A stretch of DNA of 64,000 bases from Arthrobacter sp. Y81 (GTDB taxonomy: Bacteria; Actinomycetota; Actinomycetes; Actinomycetales; Micrococcaceae): contig NZ_PJIL01000005.1 in assembly GCF_002929335.1 (NCBI RefSeq), forward strand, positions 204,778 through 268,777. Direction: 5' to 3'. Position numbers and translations under genes: made by a program. Of the stretch, positions 47,427-58,749 are shown one piece after another. The notes under the pieces are model-generated. The model was given only the letters and a program-made list of their open reading frames with translations. It was not told the origin of the DNA and made no database searches. Within the stretch, counting starts at the first letter, position 1. Each line of letters opens with the position of its first letter.

Positions 47427-49082
47427 GTGAACGACGGCCCCCTGATTGTCCAGAGCGACAAAACCATCCTGCTGGAAGTGGACCATGAGCAGGCAACGGA
47501 GGCCCGGCACGCCATCGCCGCCTTCGCCGAGCTTGAGCGCGCGCCGGAGCACGTGCACAGCTACCGCCTCACTCCCCTGGGCCTGTGGAATGCCCGCGCG
47601 GCAGGGCTGGATGCTGAACGGGTGCTGGACACCCTCCTGAAGTATTCGCGTTTTCCCGTCCCGCATTCCCTGCTCATCGACATTGAAGAAACGATGTCCC
47701 GGTACGGCAGGCTGCGGTTGGAAAAGGATCCGCAGCACGGACTGGTGATGCGGACCAACGATTACCCCGTGCTCGAGGAAGTCTGCCGTGCCAAGAAGAT
47801 CCAGCCGTTGCTGGGCCCGCGCATCGACGGCGAAACCGTGGTGGTGCATTCCTCGCAGCGGGGGCAGCTAAAGCAGCTGCTCCTCAAGATCGGCTGGCCC
47901 GCAGAGGACCTTGCCGGCTACGTGGACGGCACGCCCCACCCCATCATGCTCAATGAAACCGGCTGGAAGCTCCGGCCGTACCAGAAGCTGGCCACGGAGA
48001 ACTTCTGGGCCGGCGGCAGCGGAGTGGTGGTGCTCCCCTGCGGAGCAGGCAAGACCCTGGTGGGCGCGGCGGCCATGGCCACCAGCTCCACCACGGTGTT
48101 GATCCTCGTAACCAACACCGTGTCCGCCCGGCAATGGAAGGACGAGCTCATCAAGCGGACGTCCCTGACGGCGGATGAGATCGGCGAGTATTCCGGTTCG
48201 GTCAAGGAAGTCCGCCCGGTCACGATCGCGACGTACCAGGTCCTCACGACGAAACGCGGCGGACTCTATGCCCATCTGGAACTGCTGGACGGCCACGACT
48301 GGGGCCTGATCATCTACGACGAGGTCCACCTGCTGCCGGCACCCATCTTCCGGATGACGGCGGACCTGCAGGCCCGGCGGCGGCTGGGCCTGACGGCAAC
48401 GCTGGTGCGCGAGGACGGCCGCGAAGGCGAGGTCTTCAGCCTGATCGGGCCCAAGCGCTACGACGCCCCCTGGAAGGACATCGAGGCCCAGGGCTACATC
48501 GCGCCGGCTGACTGCGTGGAAGTCAGGGTGGACCTGCCGCACGACGAACGTGTTGCGTACGCCATGGCCGAGGACGCCGACAAATACAGGCTGTGCGCCA
48601 CCTCCGAAACCAAATCCGATGTGGTGGAACAACTGGTGGCGCAGCACCGCGGCGAGCAGCTGCTGGTGATCGGTCAGTACATTGATCAGCTGGACGAACT
48701 GGGCGAACGGCTGCAGGCCCCGGTCATCAAAGGCGACACGTCCGTGAAGGAACGCCAGAAGCTGTTCGACGCGTTCCGGGCTGGCGAGGTGCAGACCCTG
48801 GTGGTTTCCAAGGTGGCCAACTTTTCCATTGACCTTCCCGAAGCCTCGGTCGCCATCCAGGTGTCCGGCTCCTTCGGTTCCCGGCAGGAGGAAGCCCAGC
48901 GCCTGGGCCGCCTGCTGCGCCCCAAACAGGACGGCCGCGCGGCGCGGTTCTATTCACTGGTGGCACGGGACACGCTCGACCAGGACTTCGCAGCGAAGCG
49001 CCAGCGGTTCCTGGCGGAGCAGGGCTATGCCTACCGGATCATGGATGCCAAGGACGTCGGACGGAATCCCACAGCCACCTGA
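47427..49082 (+). CDS. XPB-type DNA repair helicase
   Basis: This superfamily 2 3'-5' helicase resembles eukaryotic/archaeal XPB. It has 551 residues from GTG 47427, matching the family start (GPLIVQSDKTILLEV). Motif I LPCGAGKTLVGA near 206, motif II YDEVHLL, motif III LTATLVREDGREGE, RED motif in that stretch, and motif VI QRLGRLLRPK. It is used in DNA repair. It follows the helicase-associated gene by 40 bases. Confidence 0.94.
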   Translation: MNDGPLIVQSDKTILLEVDHEQATEARHAIAAFAELERAPEHVHSYRLTPLGLWNARAAGLDAERVLDTLLKYSRFPVPHSLLIDIEETMSRYGRLRLEKDPQHGLVMRTNDYPVLEEVCRAKKIQPLLGPRIDGETVVVHSSQRGQLKQLLLKIGWPAEDLAGYVDGTPHPIMLNETGWKLRPYQKLATENFWAGGSGVVVLPCGAGKTLVGAAAMATSSTTVLILVTNTVSARQWKDELIKRTSLTADEIGEYSGSVKEVRPVTIATYQVLTTKRGGLYAHLELLDGHDWGLIIYDEVHLLPAPIFRMTADLQARRRLGLTATLVREDGREGEVFSLIGPKRYDAPWKDIEAQGYIAPADCVEVRVDLPHDERVAYAMAEDADKYRLCATSETKSDVVEQLVAQHRGEQLLVIGQYIDQLDELGERLQAPVIKGDTSVKERQKLFDAFRAGEVQTLVVSKVANFSIDLPEASVAIQVSGSFGSRQEEAQRLGRLLRPKQDGRAARFYSLVARDTLDQDFAAKRQRFLAEQGYAYRIMDAKDVGRNPTAT

Positions 49083-49133
49083 GCGGACCTCCCGAGGCCG
49101 GACCCATGGGACACACAACATTCATTCAGAAAA

Positions 49134-49150
49134 CTCCCAGATTCTGGGAG
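49134..49150 (+). promoter_or_regulatory. Hairpin covering the ribosome site of the response-regulator gene
   Basis: CTCCCAG-ATT-CTGGGAG is a perfect 7-bp stem. Its 3' arm contains GGGAG, the ribosome site of ATG 49155. It may regulate translation or be a protein-binding palindrome. Confidence 0.45.
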
Positions 49151-49154
49151 CATC

Positions 49155-49874
49155 ATGGGAGATATGAAAAAGAACGGTCCCGAAGCCAAGCTGCTCGTCG
49201 TCGATGATGAACCAAACATCCGCGAGTTGCTCTCCACGTCGCTGAGGTTCGCCGGCTTCGAGGTCGTCTCGGCCGGCAACGGACGCGATGCCCTCGCCGC
49301 CGCCGAGCTCCACTCCCCCGATCTTGCGGTCCTTGACGTCATGCTGCCCGATATGGACGGCTTCACGGTGACCCGCCGGCTGCGTGCCGCCGGCAAGCAC
49401 TTCCCCGTCCTCTTCCTCACCGCCAAGGATGACACCGAAGACAAGGTCACCGGCCTCACGGTCGGCGGCGACGACTATGTCACCAAACCTTTCAGCCTGG
49501 ACGAGGTGGTGGCCCGGATCCGCGCCGTACTCCGGCGCACCCAGCCCATGATTGACGACGACGCCGTGATCCGGGTGGACGACCTGGAGCTCGACGACGA
49601 CGCCCATGAGGTACGGCGCGGCGGGACAGTCATTGAGCTCTCGCCCACCGAGTTCAAGCTCCTGCGCTACCTCATGCTGAACCCGAACCGGGTCCTGTCC
49701 AAGTCCCAGATCCTGGACCACGTCTGGGAATACGACTTCAACGGCGACGCCTCGATCGTGGAGTCCTACATCTCCTACCTCCGCCGCAAGGTTGACATCG
49801 ATCCCGATGCCCCCGCCCTCATCCAGACCAAGCGCGGGGTGGGCTACGTACTGCGGACAGCCGAGAAGCGCTGA
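49155..49874 (+). CDS. PhoP/TrcR-like OmpR-family response regulator
   Basis: The protein has 239 residues. The receiver has VVDDEPNIRELL, phospho-Asp in VLDVMLPDMDG near 61 and Lys in TKPFSL near 111; the C-terminal winged helix ends GVGYVLR. It most resembles the PhoP and TrcR group of Mycobacterium by eye. The kinase gene starts two bases after its stop, forming a two-component operon. Confidence 0.93.
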   Translation: MGDMKKNGPEAKLLVVDDEPNIRELLSTSLRFAGFEVVSAGNGRDALAAAELHSPDLAVLDVMLPDMDGFTVTRRLRAAGKHFPVLFLTAKDDTEDKVTGLTVGGDDYVTKPFSLDEVVARIRAVLRRTQPMIDDDAVIRVDDLELDDDAHEVRRGGTVIELSPTEFKLLRYLMLNPNRVLSKSQILDHVWEYDFNGDASIVESYISYLRRKVDIDPDAPALIQTKRGVGYVLRTAEKR

Positions 49875-49876
49875 CC

Positions 49877-51367
49877 TTGCTGCGCCGTTGGAAGTCGGCC
49901 TCACTGCGTTCCCAGCTGGTGGCCATCATGATGGCGCTGATGCTGGTGGCACTCGCCGTGACCGGTTCCGGCACGCTCACGCTCCTGCACAGCTACCTGC
50001 AGGGGCAGGTGGACGACAAGCTCAAGGTCGCCGTCAATTCCGTTAAGCAGCAGCAATCCTTCAGCCAGTTGCAGGAACAGAACCCGAATATCCCCACGGA
50101 TTATTCCCTCATGCTCCTGCGCCCTGACCAGGACCCCTTCCCGTTCGGCGGCAGCAAGGACTCCCACCCGGACATCGACAGCCTGTCCCCGGCGGATGCC
50201 AAGAGGCTCGACCTCGACCCGTTCCAGGTCCGCGGAACCGACGGGCGCAACTGGCGCGTCGTGGCGCTGAACGTGCTGGACGGCAACCAGCGCAACGCCG
50301 TCGTGATTATCGGGCTGCCGCTGGCCCCCGTGGACTCCGTCGTGGAACACGCTGCGCTGGTGGTGATCGGGGTGGGCTTCCTGACGCTGGTTCTTGCCTT
50401 CTTCATTGCCACTTGGACGGTGTCCAGGTCCTTCCGCCCGTTGGCGCGGGTCGAAAAGACAGCAGCAGCCATCGCTGCGGGTGACCTGTCGCGCCGCGTC
50501 GATGTGGAGAATCCCGCCACGGAAGTGGGCCGGCTGGGCGGCTCGCTCAACGCGATGCTCAGCCACATTGAGTCCGCCTTCGCAGCCAGGATGGCCTCGG
50601 AAGAGCGGATGCGCCGCTTTGCCGCTGACGCTTCGCATGAGCTTCGCACTCCCCTCGTGACGATCCGGGGGTTCTCCGAGCTCTACCGCCAGGGTGCCCT
50701 GACCAAGGAAGAGGACGTGGCCACCGCGATGGGGCGGATCGAAAGCGAGGCCAAGCGGATGGGCTCCATGGTGGAGGACCTGCTGCTCCTGGCCAGGCTG
50801 GACGAGCAGCGCCCCCTGCAGCAAAAGCCCGTGGACCTGCTGCTCCTGGCAAACGACGCCGTGGTGGACACCCAGGCCAGCGACCGGGACCGGAACATAT
50901 CACTGACCGGCCTCGACGGCGGACCGCCGTCTCCGGCGCCGGTGCTGGGCGATGAGGCGAAGCTCCGCCAGGTGGTGGGAAACCTGGTGGGCAACGCCCT
51001 GCGATACACCCCGGCAGGAACGCCCCTTGAACTCGCGGTGGGCGTACGGACCGGCGACGCCGGCCAACGCCACTCTGTCATCGAGGTGCGCGACCATGGC
51101 CCCGGGATCTCCGAGGACGAGGCCCCGCGGATCTTCGAGCGTTTCTACCGGGCGGATACCTCGCGGACCCGCGAAACAGGCGGCAGCGGCCTGGGTCTGG
51201 CCATCGTGGCGGCCATCGTGGGCTCCCACTCCGGCTACGTCCGGGTGGAACAGACCGACGGCGGCGGTGCCACCATGGTTGTCAGCCTTCCGTTCCAGGA
51301 CGAGGCAGCAGACTTTGCAGACAGTAACCACGACGGCGGCGACGGCGGCGAGGTTGTCCACATATAG
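49877..51367 (+). CDS. Sensor histidine kinase paired with the PhoP-like regulator
   Basis: The protein has 496 residues from TTG 49877. A membrane helix at about 15-40, an extracytoplasmic domain (40-150), a second helix (155-180), a HAMP domain, HisKA with DASHELRTPLVTIRG near 255, and HATPase with NLVGNALRYTP and GGSGLGLAIV. The signal is unknown. The tail ends in an Asp/Gly repeat. Confidence 0.94.
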   Translation: MLRRWKSASLRSQLVAIMMALMLVALAVTGSGTLTLLHSYLQGQVDDKLKVAVNSVKQQQSFSQLQEQNPNIPTDYSLMLLRPDQDPFPFGGSKDSHPDIDSLSPADAKRLDLDPFQVRGTDGRNWRVVALNVLDGNQRNAVVIIGLPLAPVDSVVEHAALVVIGVGFLTLVLAFFIATWTVSRSFRPLARVEKTAAAIAAGDLSRRVDVENPATEVGRLGGSLNAMLSHIESAFAARMASEERMRRFAADASHELRTPLVTIRGFSELYRQGALTKEEDVATAMGRIESEAKRMGSMVEDLLLLARLDEQRPLQQKPVDLLLLANDAVVDTQASDRDRNISLTGLDGGPPSPAPVLGDEAKLRQVVGNLVGNALRYTPAGTPLELAVGVRTGDAGQRHSVIEVRDHGPGISEDEAPRIFERFYRADTSRTRETGGSGLGLAIVAAIVGSHSGYVRVEQTDGGGATMVVSLPFQDEAADFADSNHDGGDGGEVVHI

Positions 51368-51483
51368 GCAGTATTTGTAGCGCGGTTTTCCGCCCACTTC
51401 CTAGGCTCGACGTAGCGGTCCCGACACCCAGGGCCGTCCGCAGGCTTGAACAAGCGTGCGCACTGCGTCGAAGGGCAATAACC

Positions 51484-51771
51484 ATGAGCATCATCTCTGT
51501 TGATACCGAGCTGCTCCAGCTCAAGTCAGCGAACGTCAAGGCCACGGTGGACCGCATCAGCGCGGACGTCCAGGCGATGAAGCGCGGGCTGGATGAACTG
51601 CAGGGCACCTGGCGCGGATCCGCTGCCACCAACTTCCAGGCGCTGATCACGGAGTGGACCCTCACCCAGGGCAAAGTCGAGGCTTCCCTCGCCTCCATCA
51701 ACCTGGCCCTCACCTCGGCGGCCGCCACCTACGCCCAGGCCGAGCAGGGCAATGCCCAGCGGTTTAGCTGA
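51484..51771 (+). CDS. WXG100-family (ESX/type VII secreted) protein
   Basis: The protein has 95 residues: two helices around the turn TWRGSAA (W43, G45), the classic WXG100 form. Such proteins are exported by ESX machines, usually as pairs. No partner or ESX gene is in the window, so it is an orphan substrate. It follows the kinase gene by 116 bases and may be under its own promoter. Confidence 0.9.
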   Translation: MSIISVDTELLQLKSANVKATVDRISADVQAMKRGLDELQGTWRGSAATNFQALITEWTLTQGKVEASLASINLALTSAAATYAQAEQGNAQRFS

Positions 51772-51855
51772 ACCGGACAGATGATGTGTGCTGCCGGCTC
51801 CTTGGGCCAACGTGTTTGGCGGATGTGCGGCCGGGCTGCGCCGCCGGGCCGCGGC

Positions 51856-52863
51856 TTACGCCTCCGGTGTTCCCTGGTGAAAGCGCAGGCGCCACTGGGA
51901 TCCGTCAAGGACCCAGAGCGAACTGCGGAGCGAGGATCCCGCCCTTCCCTTGCTGCGGTAGGTCAACAGGACTGCCTCAGCTCCGACCCGATCGGCACCG
52001 ATCAGGTCCAGTTCAGCTCCGCCGCCGGGGTTTTCCTCGAGCGCCATCATCATTGAATCCCGCGTCCACAGCCGCCCTGACGTACCGATCTCCGTGAACT
52101 CCGGGTGCAGCAGCACTCCTGTACGCCCGATGTCGGCGCGGGTGTCGGGGCGGAGCAGCTCCCGTTCCTGTGCCTCAACGATGGCCTCAGGGGCTGCTTC
52201 CGGCCCGGCCTGCGCGGCGAAGGGATCCGTCTCCAGCTCACTGAAAAGGTCTGGCTCGCTGAAAAGGTCCGGCTGATTGCTGCGTCCCGGCGGGGTGAGG
52301 AGCTCCTGCTGCCCTGGCGCCTTGAGGGCGGCTGCGGGGGCTCCGCCCGCTGCACTGCCGGCTCCCGTGAACGGCCGGGAGGCCGCTGCCCCGTCCCCGC
52401 GCACGAAGCCCGGTCCTGACCGCACTGCAACGCCCTGCTGATAGGCGGTCGCGGCGGCCCTGGCGCGGTCGTCAGCGGCTTCGTTCAGGTCATGGCCGGC
52501 GTGACCCCGCACCCATTCAAAGCGGTATTTGCGTCCTGTAAGCGACTGGTCGATTTCGCGAAGGATCTCCACGTTCAGCACGGGTTTGCCGTCCGCCTTG
52601 CGCCAGCCCTTGCGCTTCCACCCCGGCATCCATTTGGTCACCGAGTTGATCACGTACTGGCTGTCGCACAGGATGTGCAGTTCCTCGTCCGGAAGGTGCG
52701 CCGTGCAGCGGAAAAGATCCAGCACAGCCATCAGCTCGCCCTGGTTGTTTGTACCGTGCGGCCAGCCGCCCGCCCGCCAGCAGTCATCATTCACGTACCA
52801 GGCCCATCCGGCCGGACCGGGATTTCCTAAAGCCGAACCGTCGGCTGCTGCAGTAATCGTCAC
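51856..52863 (-). CDS. rnhA: RNase HI fused to a SnoaL/DUF4440-like domain
   Basis: It degrades RNA in RNA-DNA hybrids. The frame has 335 residues from GTG 52863. RNase H catalytic residues: Asp in AADGSALGNPGPAGW, Glu in NNQGELMAV, Asp in CDSQYVINS, and HAGHDLNEAADDRAR. A linker with a tandem PDLFSE repeat leads to a DUF4440-like domain (about 225-335: GVLLHPEFTEIGTSGRLWTR). The second domain's role is unknown. Confidence 0.9.
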   Translation of the reverse strand: MTITAAADGSALGNPGPAGWAWYVNDDCWRAGGWPHGTNNQGELMAVLDLFRCTAHLPDEELHILCDSQYVINSVTKWMPGWKRKGWRKADGKPVLNVEILREIDQSLTGRKYRFEWVRGHAGHDLNEAADDRARAAATAYQQGVAVRSGPGFVRGDGAAASRPFTGAGSAAGGAPAAALKAPGQQELLTPPGRSNQPDLFSEPDLFSELETDPFAAQAGPEAAPEAIVEAQERELLRPDTRADIGRTGVLLHPEFTEIGTSGRLWTRDSMMMALEENPGGGAELDLIGADRVGAEAVLLTYRSKGRAGSSLRSSLWVLDGSQWRLRFHQGTPEA

Positions 52864-53010
52864 CGCACTATCCTGCCAGACCGGCCCGACATTGTGGTTC
52901 TCCGCAGCAGGAACCAGTTCAGTGGGCGCGGGTTCAGTACCCGCCTGGCGGGACTGTCGGCGGTCGTCCGCAGCCGTCCGTGCCGACGCGCCTTGGGCCG
53001 GCCAACGCAA

Positions 53011-53043
53011 AGTGCGGCCCCCTCGAATCGAGGGAGCCGCACT
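53011..53043 (-). terminator. Strong terminator after groEL
   Basis: AGTGCGGCCCCCTCGA and TCGAGGGAGCCGCACT form a nearly perfect stem (G-U at one step) 30 bases past the groEL stop. Read on the minus strand it is followed by TTTGCG. Confidence 0.8.
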
Positions 53044-53073
53044 GAGTGTGTGCGTCAGGCGCGGTTGGACAGG

Positions 53074-54928
<1,855 letters not shown>

Positions 54929-54997
54929 CCCCGGGGAGAGTGCAAGCAGAGACTGCGGGAAATAGCGCGCCTGCGGCCCACGCTACGCTAGGAGCGA

Positions 54998-56332
54998 TCA
55001 GCCGCCGGCGCGGGCGGCAGTTTCGCTGCCGGTCATCCTGGCCTTGTTGTCCGCGGAATAAGTGAACACCATGTAGTTGGCCGAGGTTACGTCCCCGTTG
55101 GCATCGAAGCCGATCCGGCCGGACTCGCCGTCGTAATCCGCAGGCTTTCCGGCCTTGATGGCGTCGGCGCATTCCTTGTAGTTTTTGCACACCGCGGCCG
55201 CGCCGTCCCCCGAGGCTGCGGACGGCACTGTTCCGCCGGACTTCCCACTCCCGCCGGAGACGGCGATCAGCCCCGCCGCAATGGAGGATCCGGCGTCGTC
55301 CTGGGCCGCGGCCGCGGCGATGGCCGCCAGGTTCACCGCGTCGTAAGTTTCCGCGGCGAACGTCATGTCCTTGAGCCCGGGATCAACCGCCACGAGCTCG
55401 CCCTGGAAATGCGCAGACGGGAAGACGCCCGGAAGGATCCCGCGGGCGCCGTCGAGGGCCTTGGACCCGAGGGCGGAGCCGTACTGGTGGATGGCGCCGT
55501 CGCTGAGGATGAGCTTTTTGCCGGCCAGACCTTTGTTGTTGAGTTCTGCAATTGCGCCCTGGGCACCGGTTCGCGCCACCAGGATGACGGCGTCCGGGCC
55601 GGCGGCCTTTGCGGCCGCGGCAGCCTGTTGTGCCTGGCCAGGCGTGAATTCGGCATCGGCGACGGTGCCAAGGCCGGCCGCCTTGGCGGCCGCCGCGACG
55701 GCCACGGAGACGTCCTTGCCGTAGCTGCCTTCCTCGTGCAGGACCGCTATGGTCCGGGCCCCGCCGTCCTTTGCCAGTTTGACCAGGACGGGAGCCTGGG
55801 CCACGTCGGCTGCTGAGGTGCGGAAGTAGTACCCCCCGCTCCTGTACCGGGAGAGGCCGTGCGCGGCATTCGCCGGGGAAATGACAGCCACTTTGGCGCG
55901 TGCCAGGACATCAATCGCGCCCGGCGCGCGGCTTGAGTCGGTGGGACCGATGACTACATCAGCCTTCGCCGCCACGAGTTCCTTGGCCTGAGCCGTTGTG
56001 TCCTCGCTGATTTTCTCCGGGAGCAGTTCCACCGGCCGCCCCTTGTGGCCCCCTGCGGCGTTGATCTCCTCGACGGCGAGCTTGGCCGCTGCGAGCTGCG
56101 AGGAGTTCAGAAACGACTGCTTGCCCGTGTTGTCCAGGATCAGGCCGATCCGCAGCGTCCCGTCACCGCCGGCATCGACCGTGTCGACACGGGCGTTTCC
56201 GGTCTGGCCGGAGCAGCCGGCCAGCACCAGTGCCGTGCCCGCGGCAAGCACCACAGCGGCGGCGAACCGCAGCCGCGCACCGCCGGAGCGGACGGAAGTC
56301 GTTGTGCCGTGCACCGCCGCGGAAGGAAGCAT
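54998..56332 (-). CDS. Lipoprotein substrate-binding protein, branched-chain amino-acid type
   Basis: The protein has 444 residues. A lipobox LVLAGC has Cys 40, so it is membrane-anchored outside the cell. The Peripla_BP_6 fold is visible: RIGLILDNTGKQSFLNSSQLAA, VVIGPTDSSRAPGAID, and YGKDVSVAVAAAAKAAG. No permease or ATPase gene is nearby, so it is an orphan. Its ATG overlaps the TGA of the cold-shock gene (TGATG), suggesting coupled translation; a GTG five codons later is an alternative. Confidence 0.9.
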   Translation of the reverse strand: MLPSAAVHGTTTSVRSGGARLRFAAAVVLAAGTALVLAGCSGQTGNARVDTVDAGGDGTLRIGLILDNTGKQSFLNSSQLAAAKLAVEEINAAGGHKGRPVELLPEKISEDTTAQAKELVAAKADVVIGPTDSSRAPGAIDVLARAKVAVISPANAAHGLSRYRSGGYYFRTSAADVAQAPVLVKLAKDGGARTIAVLHEEGSYGKDVSVAVAAAAKAAGLGTVADAEFTPGQAQQAAAAAKAAGPDAVILVARTGAQGAIAELNNKGLAGKKLILSDGAIHQYGSALGSKALDGARGILPGVFPSAHFQGELVAVDPGLKDMTFAAETYDAVNLAAIAAAAAQDDAGSSIAAGLIAVSGGSGKSGGTVPSAASGDGAAAVCKNYKECADAIKAGKPADYDGESGRIGFDANGDVTSANYMVFTYSADNKARMTGSETAARAGG

Positions 56333-56535
56333 CAGGCCGGCCGGACGTTTTCTGCCTGGGGACCCTTTTCGCCTTCGCCCACTTCGAACTGCACCCGCTG
56401 CCCTTCGTCCAGGGCCCGGTAGCCCTCGCCCTCGATGGCCGACCAGTGGACGAAGACGTCGTCGCCGGAGCCGTCTACGGTGATGAAGCCATAGCCTTTT
56501 TCGGCGTTGAACCATTTGACGGTTCCCAATGCCAT
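56332..56535 (-). CDS. cspA: Cold-shock protein CspA family
   Basis: The protein has 67 residues from ATG 56535. It is a complete single cold-shock domain: [47 protein letters not shown]. It binds single-stranded RNA/DNA. The stop overlaps the lipoprotein gene by one base. Confidence 0.96.
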   Translation of the reverse strand: MALGTVKWFNAEKGYGFITVDGSGDDVFVHWSAIEGEGYRALDEGQRVQFEVGEGEKGPQAENVRPA

Positions 56536-56704
56536 GTTGCCCACACTTTCCGGTTGCTTCTGTTCGGCCCACGTCACTGTGCGCCGTCGGGACGGTCCGC
56601 GCGTTGCGGCGCGGCATCCGGAATCACTCTAGCTATTGCCGTTGCCGGGCGCAGGACCGCGGCCTGCGAGCCCCCAATAGTTATTCAGGCGTAACCGAAT
56701 TCCC

Positions 56705-57352
56705 CTACTGGAAGCCGGGCCCGAGGACCACCACGACAGGCTGCTGGAATTCAGCGGAGTCCACGAGCGAGGTGATGTTGAGGAGTTCACCCAGGGCCTC
56801 GGCGTTGGCTTTTTGCTCAGCTCCGTTGTAGTAGATAACGGAGGACTTCTGCGGCGTTCCGCCCCAGTTGCCCACCGGTCCGAGTGTCCAGCCGTCCGCC
56901 GAAACGGTGTTGCTCACCCGGCCCGCAAGCCCTGCAGTCGTGGTCCCGTTGTAGACCGCCACGGGCTGGGACTTGTCAACGGCCGGTGCGTCGTCCTCGG
57001 GAGCGGTGGATGGAGTGCCGGTGGTGGGGAGCGCTTCACCGGCAGAGGGAGTCGTGCTTGGATCCGCGCTGGGCTCGGCGCTCTGGGATGCTGTCTGCGG
57101 CGCCTCAGCGGAGGCTGAAGCGGAGGGGCTTTCCTGGGCGGACCCGGCCGCAAGGAGCGGGCTGCCGGTGGGGGCGAATCCCAGTTTGGGCAGGAACAGG
57201 AAGGCAACCAGGCCGATGGCGAGAGCCAGAACGCCGACGGCCAGAATGGGTCCCAGCCGGCGCCGGGGAGCATCGGAAGCGACCCGGTGGACACCCTGTC
57301 GTGAGGAGGTCTCCGGGACCTTGTCGAATTCATCCCGAGCGTATTTGGTCAT
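56705..57352 (-). CDS. LytR_C domain membrane protein
   Basis: The protein has 215 residues. It has a cytoplasmic start of about 34 residues, one membrane helix (LGPILAVGVLALAIGLVAFL), a Ser/Pro/Ala-rich wall-spanning linker (70-125) and a LytR_C domain with VAVYNGTTTAGLAGRVS. It resembles the C-terminal domain of LCP cell-wall ligases but lacks the catalytic part. It is 50 bases downstream of the DUF3263 gene on the same strand. Confidence 0.9.
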   Translation of the reverse strand: MTKYARDEFDKVPETSSRQGVHRVASDAPRRRLGPILAVGVLALAIGLVAFLFLPKLGFAPTGSPLLAAGSAQESPSASASAEAPQTASQSAEPSADPSTTPSAGEALPTTGTPSTAPEDDAPAVDKSQPVAVYNGTTTAGLAGRVSNTVSADGWTLGPVGNWGGTPQKSSVIYYNGAEQKANAEALGELLNITSLVDSAEFQQPVVVVLGPGFQ

Positions 57353-57401
57353 GGTAAAACGATGTCCTTGCTGGTACTTGCTGATTTCTCAGCCCTGACT
57401 C

Positions 57402-57746
57402 TTACGCGTCTGAGCCCAAACGGCGCGCCGTGCGTGCCCGTTGGCGTGACGTACGTAGTCTACGCAATCTCTTCACGAGCATGGGGTCGTGGGCGAGGGC
57501 GTCCTCGGTATCAATCAGCGTGTTGAGGATCTGGTAGTAGTGGGTGGCGGAGAGGTCGAACAGCTCCCGGATGGCCTGCTCCTTTGCCCCGGCATACTTC
57601 CACCACTGACGCTCGAGCCCCAGCATTTGCTGGTCCCGCTCACTCAGCCGTGAGCCCGGCTGCGGGGCGGGCAGGAGGTCCAGGGTCACCGCGGTTTGGC
57701 TGGCGGTGTCCGCAAGTGACAGATCATCGCGCACTGGTTCGGCCAC
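57402..57746 (-). CDS. DUF3263 protein
   Basis: The frame has 114 residues from GTG 57746, chosen because AAGGAG is six bases upstream. Core: LSERDQQMLGLERQWWKYAGAKEQAIRELF, then ATHYYQILNTLIDTE and a basic tail KRLRRLRTSRQRARTARR. The helical core looks like a DNA-binding fold. The family is actinobacterial, and DUF3263 genes commonly pair with LytR_C genes. Function unknown. Confidence 0.9.
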   Translation of the reverse strand: MAEPVRDDLSLADTASQTAVTLDLLPAPQPGSRLSERDQQMLGLERQWWKYAGAKEQAIRELFDLSATHYYQILNTLIDTEDALAHDPMLVKRLRRLRTSRQRARTARRLGSDA

Positions 57747-57895
57747 GGCAAACTCCTTCACTTGATCCGGTCAAAGTCTCTTTCCATGGTACGGGCGAAT
57801 AACACGCGTGTCATTTACGTCGTGTGACGTGCCGTCGGGAGGCGGGCGGGCCCCATTCACCGGCTCCTGGAGCACAGCACTGCGAGAATGGACTC

Positions 57896-58663
57896 GTGTT
57901 TGATTCTGAAGCTTTGTTCGACCTGGAGCCTGCTGCGGGTGGGGGTCTGGGGTTCGCCGAGATGGCACGGATGCCGTTGGCGGAACTGGTGGCAGCCGAC
58001 TGGGCCGCGGCGCTTGCTCCTGTGGAAGCGGAACTGCGCAGCGTCCTGGGGTTCCTGGCAGCTGAAGTGGCGGCCGGGCACCCGGTGCTTCCGGCGCCGT
58101 CGAACGTCCTGCGCGCCTTTCGGCGACCGCTGGCTGACGTCAGGGTGCTCATCGTGGGCCAGGACCCGTATCCGACCCCCGGCCACCCCATCGGGCTGTC
58201 CTTCGCAGTTGACGGGCACACCCGGCCCATTCCGCGCAGCCTGGCGAACATCTACAAGGAACTTGAAGCCGACCTGGGCCTGCCGGCCCGTATCCACGGT
58301 GACCTGTCGCGCTGGGCGGAGCAGGGGGTCCTCCTGCTGAACCGGGTCCTTACGGTCCGTGCAGGTGCGGCGGGGTCCCACCGCGGGAAAGGATGGGAGC
58401 CCATCACGACGGCGGCCATTGCCGCCGTTGCCGGACGGCGCTCTGCCGACGGCAGCCCTGTGCCCTTGGTAGCCGTCCTATGGGGCAAGGATGCCGAGAA
58501 TGTCCGGCCCCTGCTGGGGAACGCACCCGTGCTGGCCAGCGCCCATCCCAGCCCGTTGTCAGCCTCGCGCGGGTTCTTCGGTTCCCGGCCGTTCAGCCAA
58601 GCCAACGAAACGCTCCGGTCGTTGGGTTCGGAGCCGGTGGACTGGGAGCTGCCTGTCCTCTGA
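57896..58663 (+). CDS. ung: Uracil-DNA glycosylase
   Basis: It removes uracil from DNA in base-excision repair. It has 255 residues from GTG 57896; ATG 57962 is an alternative. Family-1 motifs: [17 protein letters not shown] (catalytic Asp), [23 protein letters not shown] and [18 protein letters not shown]. No close neighbour shares its operon. Confidence 0.95.
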   Translation: MFDSEALFDLEPAAGGGLGFAEMARMPLAELVAADWAAALAPVEAELRSVLGFLAAEVAAGHPVLPAPSNVLRAFRRPLADVRVLIVGQDPYPTPGHPIGLSFAVDGHTRPIPRSLANIYKELEADLGLPARIHGDLSRWAEQGVLLLNRVLTVRAGAAGSHRGKGWEPITTAAIAAVAGRRSADGSPVPLVAVLWGKDAENVRPLLGNAPVLASAHPSPLSASRGFFGSRPFSQANETLRSLGSEPVDWELPVL

Positions 58664-58749
58664 CCCGGGCCGGCACCGCCGGGGCCTGATTCGGCCCGCG
58701 TGGCAAGCCTGCGAACCCGGGAGCCCGGCCGGAGCTCCGGGAGGGCAAC

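Noticed and set aside
52230..52275. Short tandem repeat suggesting a repeat array
   Set aside because: It is only two copies of the codons for PDLFSE inside the RNase H linker; not a CRISPR or satellite.
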